Source of the DNA: Phycisphaerales bacterium UBA7708
GTDB taxonomy: Bacteria > Planctomycetota > Phycisphaerae > Sedimentisphaerales > Anaerohalosphaeraceae
Reading direction: 5' to 3'
Assembly (NCBI GenBank): GCA_002482415.1
Contig: DLFY01000224.1
Span: 3,457-8,550 of the forward strand
Length of the DNA stretch: 5,094 bases
Made by a program: the position numbers and the translations under genes
In this document: one piece after another, positions 1-5,094 of the stretch
Position numbering within the stretch: position 1 is the first letter of the stretch
How the letters are laid out: every line of letters starts with the position of its first letter
Notes under the pieces: model-generated
Databases searched by the model: none
The model's input: the letters and a program-made list of their open reading frames with translations, nothing else
What the model was told of the DNA's origin: nothing

Positions 1-2594
1 TCGGTCAGCACCTGTTTGACCATCGATGCATTGACGCGGGTGGTCAGCACTTCAAAGGTCGTTGCATTTTTGGGGGTGATGTTCAATTTGGACAAGACAA
101 ACTGCTGGTTGTCTTCGGCCTCGTGGATGGCTTTGGTCAGCGATTCCACGGACTGGCCGGCCTGGTTCATCGTCACGATCGCAGTGGTGCGGTTGGTCTC
201 GGTGGTGGTGATTTCAAACTGGCGCCCGGTGTCGCCGACGCTGTTGATGCGGGCGGCTTTCAGCGGCGAATCGCCGACTTGTTTCCTGAAGAGTTCTTCC
301 ACTTTGCTGCGGTCAAAGCCTGTGCCTTCCTTGAGGTCAATCTGCACGCTGGTGCCGCCGGTGAACTCGATGTCATACTTGCTGTTGACCGATTCATTGC
401 GGGTGAAGAACGCAATCATGCCCAGCACAATCAGCGAGCCGGAAATCACAAAGAACATCGGCCGCATCTTCATCCAGTTGACATTGATCTTCTGGAACAG
501 GCCGAGCATCTTGAGGTCCTTGGTCAGCAGGCCCTGGGTGGTCAGGAAGTCGAAAATCAGTCGTGTGACAAACAGCGCCGTGAACATGCTCCACGCGATA
601 CCGATCATCAGCACGAGGGCAAAGCCCTTGATTTCTTCCGAGGCCACCAGGTACAGAATCAGGGCCGTCAGGAAGGTCGTCAGGTTGGAGTCAAAGATGG
701 TCGTGAAGGCACGCGAATAGCCGTTGGCGATAGCCGCCCGCAGCGATGAACCGCGTCGCAGTTCTTCACGGATACGTTCGAAAATCAGCACGTTGGCGTC
801 CACGCTCATACCGATGGTCAGCACCATACCGGCGATACCGCCCATGGTAAAGGTTGCCCGCAGCATGGACATGGTTCCCAGCACAAACAGCACGTTGAGG
901 ACCAGTGCGATGTCGGCGATGGCTCCGCCCAGCAGGTAATACAGGATCATGAAGACCGCGGTGGCAATCAGAGCCACCTTGCCGGACAGAAGGCCCCGGT
1001 CCTTGTTGTCGGCGCCGACGGCCGGGCCGATGGTCTTTTCAGAAATCGGCAGTTCCGACAGGCGGGCCGGGAAGGAACCGGCGTTGAGCTTGTTGACCAT
1101 ATCTTCGACATCGGTCTGGCTGAATTTGCCGGTAATGATGCCCGATGAACTGATGGCGCTGTTGATATTGGGGGCTGAAATGGCAATGTTATCCAGCAGA
1201 ATGCACAGCGGCCGCTGCAGATTGGAGCTGGTCAGGCGATAAAACATATTGGAGGCCACTTCATCAAAAGCAAAACCGATGGCACGTTTTCCCTGGTCGT
1301 CCACTGTCGGATTGGCGCGTTTGAGCTTCCAGGCCTTGTCGCTGCGAACCATCTTTTCGTTATCGAGGTTGCTGGCCAGGACATACAGCTTGTCGCCGAA
1401 CTGTTCGACGATGCCGCCCTGCCAGGTGGTCGGGTCTTCAATCTCGCACCAGATATACTGGGCGGAGGAAGCTCCCTTGGGGCCTTTGGCTTTCAGGGCT
1501 TCGCGCTGGGCCGCGGCATCCACGCCGGAATCGCCGGGCGTCGGCAGGATGCGGAATTCCAGAACGCCGGAGCCTTTGAGCATGCGCTTGAGGTCTTCGG
1601 GGTCATCCAGTCTGCCGCCGACTTTGGCGTAGAGGTCATAGGTCGAAACCACTTCGCGAATGGTCGCGGCGCGGGAGGTGAACTTCTCCTGCAGCTTTTT
1701 GAGCATCTCGGCCCGCTGGCTGGATTTGGCAGCCATTTCGAGAATCTGGCGGAGGGTATCGATGTTCAGGTTGATATCACCCAGCTTGGCGACCGCGGCG
1801 TTCCATTTGGCATTGAGGCCGGTTTCTTCCGCTGTCAGTTCGTTGACAATGCCGGACCATTCCTGATGCAGGTCCAGGTACTGGTCGATAATCGGCAGGA
1901 ATTCCTCGGCTTTGGAGGGGGCGCCGACGGGAAGGACGTTTTTGAGATAATCCTGAATCTGGGTCTTGCGTGCATCGGGGGCGGCTTTGGCCCAGGTCTG
2001 AACCTGGTATTCCAGACCGCTTTCGGGCAGACCCATTTCCGTCATCTGCTTTTTCATCGCGTCCAGCTTGGCGGCCAGATCATCGCGTTCAGCCTGCTTT
2101 TTGCTTCGCAGGTCATAGACCGAGGTCAATTCGTCGATAATCTGCTTGCGCTCCGGGGAGTCCTTGGAGAATCTGGCCAGTTCGGCTTTGCGGGTTTCGG
2201 CCGGAAGGGTCAGGGCGCGTTTAATCTGCAGCAGGTTGACGTTTTCGCTTTCCAGCTTCATCAGCGCTTCTTCGTAGGCCTTGCGCTTGGTAAGCGTGTC
2301 GCGGCTGGAGACCGGGAGCTGAATTTCGATGCGTGTATCGCCCTGGGGCCGCATGACAATGTTGGCCACGTGGGTCGGGTCAATACGTTTGAGCAGAATC
2401 GGAATCATCTTTTCGGCCAGGCCGCGGCGATCCGCCGGGGACAGGTCGCTGGCGTCGATTTCATAAATCAGACTGGTGCCGCCGGCCAGGTCCAGGCCCT
2501 GTTTGAGTTTTTCCGATGGCGGATAGACGTAAATCCCCGCCACTGCAATCAGAAACGCTACCAGTGCTGCCTTCCAAAGCAAATCCTTATACAT
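1..2594 (-). CDS. secDF: Protein translocase subunit SecDF (SecD-SecF fusion), 3' end beyond window
   Basis: Membrane subunit of the Sec export accessory complex; the family uses the proton motive force to pull exported proteins from SecYEG on the outer face of the membrane. The frame is open from ATG 2594-2592 to base 1, giving 864 residues without a stop. Order seen: N-terminal membrane helix (about 8-26); GLDLAGG motif (33-39); first half of the P1 base, ending in IEIQLP (89-94); a helix-rich, charged insertion (about 100-325); P1 continuing at LEFRIL (345-350); TIGPAVGAD (521-529); five SecD helices (about 540-557, 559-579, 584-606, 636-651, 656-680). MSVDANVLIFERI holds the conserved membrane Asp (D599, matching the Asp essential for proton-driven activity in SecD). 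SecF follows without a break: helix 712-732, then DIEFTGGT (GG 746-747). The rest of the SecF periplasmic domain and its remaining helices lie outside the window. It starts 29 bases after yajC. Identification is very secure; the insertion is the odd part. Confidence 0.96.
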   Translation of the reverse strand, partial: MYKDLLWKAALVAFLIAVAGIYVYPPSEKLKQGLDLAGGTSLIYEIDASDLSPADRRGLAEKMIPILLKRIDPTHVANIVMRPQGDTRIEIQLPVSSRDTLTKRKAYEEALMKLESENVNLLQIKRALTLPAETRKAELARFSKDSPERKQIIDELTSVYDLRSKKQAERDDLAAKLDAMKKQMTEMGLPESGLEYQVQTWAKAAPDARKTQIQDYLKNVLPVGAPSKAEEFLPIIDQYLDLHQEWSGIVNELTAEETGLNAKWNAAVAKLGDINLNIDTLRQILEMAAKSSQRAEMLKKLQEKFTSRAATIREVVSTYDLYAKVGGRLDDPEDLKRMLKGSGVLEFRILPTPGDSGVDAAAQREALKAKGPKGASSAQYIWCEIEDPTTWQGGIVEQFGDKLYVLASNLDNEKMVRSDKAWKLKRANPTVDDQGKRAIGFAFDEVASNMFYRLTSSNLQRPLCILLDNIAISAPNINSAISSSGIITGKFSQTDVEDMVNKLNAGSFPARLSELPISEKTIGPAVGADNKDRGLLSGKVALIATAVFMILYYLLGGAIADIALVLNVLFVLGTMSMLRATFTMGGIAGMVLTIGMSVDANVLIFERIREELRRGSSLRAAIANGYSRAFTTIFDSNLTTFLTALILYLVASEEIKGFALVLMIGIAWSMFTALFVTRLIFDFLTTQGLLTKDLKMLGLFQKINVNWMKMRPMFFVISGSLIVLGMIAFFTRNESVNSKYDIEFTGGTSVQIDLKEGTGFDRSKVEELFRKQVGDSPLKAARINSVGDTGRQFEITTTETNRTTAIVTMNQAGQSVESLTKAIHEAEDNQQFVLSKLNITPKNATTFEVLTTRVNASMVKQVLT

Positions 2595-2600
2595 AGTCGG

Positions 2601-2606
2601 TTTCCT
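2601..2606 (-). promoter_or_regulatory. Ribosome binding site of secDF
   Basis: AGGAAA on the minus strand lies 6 bases before ATG 2594-2592, inside the 29-base yajC-secDF gap. This spacing supports the chosen start, which also places a hydrophobic helix right at the N-terminus as expected for SecD. The gap holds no hairpin or terminator, so secDF is probably read from the same transcript as yajC. Confidence 0.7.
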
Positions 2607-2623
2607 GAAAATAATGTTGCTTG

Positions 2624-3067
2624 TTATTGATTTTTCTTCTCGTCGGTTAATACCTGGGCGACGGCCGAAGGTATGATACGTATTTTGGTGTTGTTGGCTT
2701 CGTCGATTTTCAGGACGATTTCGTCATCCCGGACATCGATGATGGTGCCGAGGATGCCGCCGATGGTGCGGACCCGGTCATTTTTCTTGAGGCTGGCCAC
2801 CATTTTCTGCTGTTCCTGCTGGCGTTTCTTGGGTGCGCGAAACAGCATGAAATACATCAGCACAAACAGGAATACCATCAGCATAATCTGCGGCCAGACG
2901 CTCTGGGGTTTTGCAGGCTGTGCAGGGGCGGCCGTTCCGTCGGCCTGGGTGGTGGTTGTGGCTGCCGGGGCTTCTCCGGCGGGGGCGGCCTGTTCCATCG
3001 AGACGACGGTACCGTCCTGTGAGCCGCCCGGGGTCTGGGCTTCGGCGATCATCCAGTACATACTCAT
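2624..3067 (-). CDS. yajC: Preprotein translocase subunit YajC, with extended N-terminus
   Basis: Small single-pass membrane protein that forms a complex with SecD and SecF beside SecYEG. The 147 residues show: a short start segment; a low-complexity stretch rich in Ala, Pro, Thr and Gln (about 25-55); one hydrophobic helix (about 58-77); then the typical YajC cytoplasmic part, beginning with a basic FRAPKKRQQEQQKM segment (76-89) and continuing with SLKKNDRV and TIGGILGTI (92-109) and a small beta domain with DDEIVLKID (114-122). The family is usually about 85-120 residues, with only some 15-20 residues before the helix; here there are about 57, which accounts for the extra length. The start overlaps the tgt stop by 4 bases and has a strong ribosome site. 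Identity is secure from the helix-basic-TIGGI layout and the neighbouring secDF. Confidence 0.95.
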   Translation of the reverse strand: MSMYWMIAEAQTPGGSQDGTVVSMEQAAPAGEAPAATTTTQADGTAAPAQPAKPQSVWPQIMLMVFLFVLMYFMLFRAPKKRQQEQQKMVASLKKNDRVRTIGGILGTIIDVRDDEIVLKIDEANNTKIRIIPSAVAQVLTDEKKNQ

Positions 3068-4203
3068 TGTTCTGTTCCTTCCACGAATGGGGTTGATTTT
3101 TCCTTAAATTTCTCTATAAACGCGGCAGACCAGTCGGCAAACGTGCCGTCTTCAATCCGCCGGCGTATTTCATTCATCAGGCGCTGATAATAGCAGATAT
3201 TATGCAGCGACAGCAAGATCGGGCCTAACATCTCCCCGACATTGAAAAAGTGCCGTATTGTACCCTTGCTGAAATTCCGGCAGCAGTAACACGGGCAATC
3301 CGCTTCCACCGGCGACGTATCTTTCAGATAGGCGCTGTTGCGGAGCCGAATCGGGCCGCTGGCGGTAAAGGCAAAGGCGTTTCTGCCGTTTCGTGTCGGC
3401 AGGACACAGTCAAACATATCGACCCCCGCCCGGACCGCCGCGACGATATCGGCCGGCATTCCAACCCCCATCAGGTAGCGGGCCTTGTCGGCCGGCAGCA
3501 GAGGGGCGGTAAAATCGACTGTTTCAATCATCTGGTCGTGGTTTTCGCCGACGCTCAGACCCCCGAGGGCATATCCATCGAAGTCCATCGCTATCAGTTT
3601 TTCGGCACAATCCCGACGCAAATTCAGGTCCAATCCGCCCTGGACGATCCCGAACAGAAGCTGGCTGGGATTACTGTGGGCCTCTTTGCACTGTCCGGCC
3701 CAGCGAATCGTGCGTTCGACGGCCTCCACCAGTCGTTTGGGCTCGCAGGGATAGGGGGTGCATTCGTCAAAACACATGATAATATCGGCCCCGAGCCGGT
3801 TCTGGGCGACAGTGGCGACTTTGGCGTCGATGTAAAGCCGTGCCCCGTCAATATGGCTGGCAAACTCCACGCCGTCCTGGCCGATGCGGTTGAGGGTGCT
3901 CAGTGAAAACACCTGAAAGCCGCCGCTGTCGGTCAAAATCGGGCCGGTCCAGTTCATCAGGGTATGCAGACCGCCAAGGGCTTCGACGACCTCGACACCG
4001 GGCCGTATCAGCATGTGATAGGTATTGGCCAGGATGATGCTGCTGCCGGTCTGGGCCAGGTGCTCCGGGGTGATGCCTTTGACGGCGCCGCGCGTTCCCA
4101 CCGGCATAAAGACCGGGGTGCGTACCTGTCCATGGGCCGTGGTCAATAGTCCCAGGCGGGCATGGGTTCGACTGTCGTTTTTGATTAATTCAAATCGTTT
4201 CAT
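3064..4203 (-). CDS. tgt: Queuine tRNA-ribosyltransferase (tRNA-guanine transglycosylase)
   Basis: Exchanges guanine 34 in the anticodon of GUN tRNAs (Asp, Asn, His, Tyr) for the queuine precursor preQ1 in bacteria; cytoplasmic zinc enzyme with a TIM-barrel fold. The 379 residues match the usual bacterial length and all key sites are visible: DSGGFQ (92-97, D92 the general base); D146 in CFDEC and Q188 in IVQGG (substrate base recognition); ALGGLSVGE (212-220); GVDMFDCVLPTRNGR (260-274, with D265 the covalent nucleophile); and the zinc ligands C303, C305, C308 and H334. These sit at a constant offset of 15 from the Zymomonas mobilis enzyme over the nucleophile and zinc site (D280, C318, C320, C323, H349). 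The start ATG 4203-4201 overlaps the stop of the upstream SpoIID-like gene; its ribosome site is weak, which suggests translational coupling. The queA gene often found beside tgt is not in the window. Nothing suggests inactivity. Confidence 0.98.
   Translation of the reverse strand: MKRFELIKNDSRTHARLGLLTTAHGQVRTPVFMPVGTRGAVKGITPEHLAQTGSSIILANTYHMLIRPGVEVVEALGGLHTLMNWTGPILTDSGGFQVFSLSTLNRIGQDGVEFASHIDGARLYIDAKVATVAQNRLGADIIMCFDECTPYPCEPKRLVEAVERTIRWAGQCKEAHSNPSQLLFGIVQGGLDLNLRRDCAEKLIAMDFDGYALGGLSVGENHDQMIETVDFTAPLLPADKARYLMGVGMPADIVAAVRAGVDMFDCVLPTRNGRNAFAFTASGPIRLRNSAYLKDTSPVEADCPCYCCRNFSKGTIRHFFNVGEMLGPILLSLHNICYYQRLMNEIRRRIEDGTFADWSAAFIEKFKEKSTPFVEGTEQ
3075..3082 (-). promoter_or_regulatory. 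Ribosome binding site of yajC, inside the 3' end of tgt
   Basis: GGAAGGAA on the minus strand ends 7 bases before ATG 3067-3065 and lies within the last codons of tgt. It is the best ribosome site in the window and decides the start in favour of this ATG, over the in-frame ATG two codons downstream (3061-3059). Together with the ATGA overlap it indicates that yajC is translated on the tgt message. Confidence 0.75.
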
Positions 4204-5094
4204 TGCATATCCGGCAATGCTGTAATCTGGGCGCCGGGATAATACCAGTTTAAGATGTCTCTGACGGTTTTGCCCTGACGGGCCATGTTTTCGGCTCCCG
4301 TCTGGCAGAGTCCTACGCCGTGGCCGAAACCGCGGCCGTCGGAAAAAGCGTAAACGATTCCCTGTCGGGTCATCGTAAAGACGGTGCTTTTGAGCTTCAT
4401 TCCGCTGGAATCCAGCGCCAGGCGGAAATCTTCGCCTCGAAGAAAATCCTTTTTTCCATTTTTGCCGAAGACCGAAACGCCCACCACCCGGCCGATCTGT
4501 CCGAACCGGACCAGCTCGACCGAGGTGATTTCGTCCAGTTTTTCAGCCATCCCGGGATAGCGTGCAAACAGCTTTTGCTGGATTTCCGGCAGTGAATAAC
4601 CGACCGGCCCCCAGTTCCAGAACCGTTCGCGGGCAATCGGTTCGCAATACGGACACGGCACCCCGCCAAGCGGAGCGAACGTATCTCCAAACACATTGCG
4701 GCTGTCTTCGGTATGACCGCCGCAGGTGGAGCTGTAATAGGTCGGGAAAATCGCATCGACACCATCTCCATTGCTGCAGGTCAATACCTGGTTTTGGGTG
4801 GCCTCCACGGCCTGTCGCACCGTTGCTGTTTCTGCGGCAAGGCCACGATAGACCTGGTTGGCCTGGGTGGTTGTGACATCCCAGGACCGGTTCCGGCCAA
4901 AGCGGGACTTGACGTATAATGCATAAGTCCTTGCGGTAATGGCCTGGGCCTGCAGGGCCTGCGGTTCCCAGTAGCTATACATTTCCGCACCAACCACACC
5001 CAGCAGATACGATTCGAGCGGCACATGATTGACGGCACTGAAGCTGTTCGGGTCTTCTGCAGCGGAAATAACCAGATTGCCGCGATATCCCTGT
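4200..5094 (-). CDS. SpoIID/LytB domain protein (putative peptidoglycan lytic transglycosylase), 5' end beyond window
   Basis: 297 residues are visible; the frame stays open to the window edge, so the true start lies upstream. The first visible residues (QGYRGNLVI, then VNHVPLESYLLGVV) already belong to the SpoIID domain, so the GTG at 5024-5022 is internal. Recognised features: GVVGAEM followed by ALQAQAITARTYAL, the family signature, whose Glu (codon 4985-4983) corresponds to the catalytic Glu of Bacillus SpoIID; YYSSTCGGHTE and PCPYC (codons 4658-4644), a Cys/His region associated with zinc in characterised SpoIID; and C-terminal GFGHGVGLCQTGAENMA and YYPGAQI. Known members cut glycan strands after stem peptides are removed, as in spore engulfment; homologues also occur in many non-sporulating bacteria, where the role is less clear. 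Any signal peptide or other N-terminal domain is not visible. The stop overlaps the tgt start (ATGA). Family assignment is secure; cellular role and substrate are inference. Confidence 0.93.
   Translation of the reverse strand, partial: QGYRGNLVISAAEDPNSFSAVNHVPLESYLLGVVGAEMYSYWEPQALQAQAITARTYALYVKSRFGRNRSWDVTTTQANQVYRGLAAETATVRQAVEATQNQVLTCSNGDGVDAIFPTYYSSTCGGHTEDSRNVFGDTFAPLGGVPCPYCEPIARERFWNWGPVGYSLPEIQQKLFARYPGMAEKLDEITSVELVRFGQIGRVVGVSVFGKNGKKDFLRGEDFRLALDSSGMKLKSTVFTMTRQGIVYAFSDGRGFGHGVGLCQTGAENMARQGKTVRDILNWYYPGAQITALPDMQ

Noticed and set aside
16..749. Two overlapping plus-strand open frames of 234 and 208 codons
   Set aside because: Both are antisense to the SecD membrane region and the SecF start. 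Neither shows a known motif, and two frames open on the same strand over the same bases reflect low stop-codon density in GC-rich DNA.
1575..2141. Possible internal duplication in the SecD insertion: residues 152-180 (with VYDL) resemble residues 312-340 (with TYDL)
   Set aside because: The similarity is limited to a short YDL-centred match followed by charged helix-like sequence; low-complexity helical regions give such matches by chance. A self-alignment would be needed to revive it.
2595..2623. Terminator or promoter between yajC and secDF
   Set aside because: Only 29 bases, with no inverted repeat or T-run and no convincing -35/-10 pair; it holds just the secDF ribosome site.
1866..2630. 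Plus-strand open frame of 254 codons opposite the SecD insertion
   Set aside because: It lies antisense to secDF, which has clear family motifs over the same bases. Its product is rich in Phe, Gly and Gln with no recognisable domain, as expected when the complement of a codon-biased gene is read.
3059..3061. Alternative yajC start at the third codon (ATG)
   Set aside because: The first ATG has the better distance (7 bases) to GGAAGGAA and forms the ATGA overlap also seen at the tgt start.
3250..3906. Plus-strand open frame of 218 codons
   Set aside because: It is the complement of the tgt catalytic region, where all active-site and zinc residues are conserved on the minus strand.
5022..5024. 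GTG as the start codon of the SpoIID-like gene
   Set aside because: The 23 codons upstream are open and encode recognisable SpoIID-domain sequence (QGYRGNLVI and VNH before PLESYL), so the gene continues past the window edge.

Overview
All four genes in this window lie on the minus strand and read from right to left as one compact block: a SpoIID/LytB-type cell-wall enzyme (its 5' end is outside the window), tgt (queuine tRNA-ribosyltransferase), yajC, and a fused secDF (its 3' end is outside the window). The first two junctions are 4-base ATGA overlaps and the third is a gap of only 29 bases. I see no terminator or promoter inside the block, so it looks like part of a single operon. There are no RNA genes, mobile elements, CRISPR arrays or notable DNA repeats, and no non-coding stretch longer than 29 bases.

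Region by region. Bases 4200-5094 encode 297 residues of a SpoIID-domain protein, with the presumed catalytic Glu and the Cys/His-rich motif intact. Bases 3064-4203 encode a complete Tgt of 379 residues with all catalytic and zinc-binding residues. Bases 2624-3067 encode a YajC with a long low-complexity N-terminus. Bases 1-2594 encode the first 864 residues of a SecD-SecF fusion. Its SecD half is interrupted by a helix-rich insertion of roughly 225 residues, and the window ends inside the first large extracytoplasmic domain of SecF.

How the genes relate. YajC and SecDF are the accessory membrane complex that associates with SecYEG and uses the proton motive force to help exported proteins across and off the membrane. 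Tgt is a cytoplasmic tRNA-modification enzyme; tgt-yajC-secD(F) is a widespread gene order in bacteria, with no proven functional link between the two activities. The SpoIID-like gene at the head of the block is the less usual partner.

Organism. The sequence is moderately GC-rich and bacterial. The fused SecDF with an oversized SecD half, together with a SpoIID-like protein next to tgt-yajC, makes me favour Planctomycetota (perhaps Phycisphaerae-like). This is an inference from gene content and family memory and is only moderately secure. Overall this is an ordinary housekeeping locus; the points worth a second look are the SecD insertion and the coupling of the SpoIID-like gene to tgt. I found no sign of an undescribed system.
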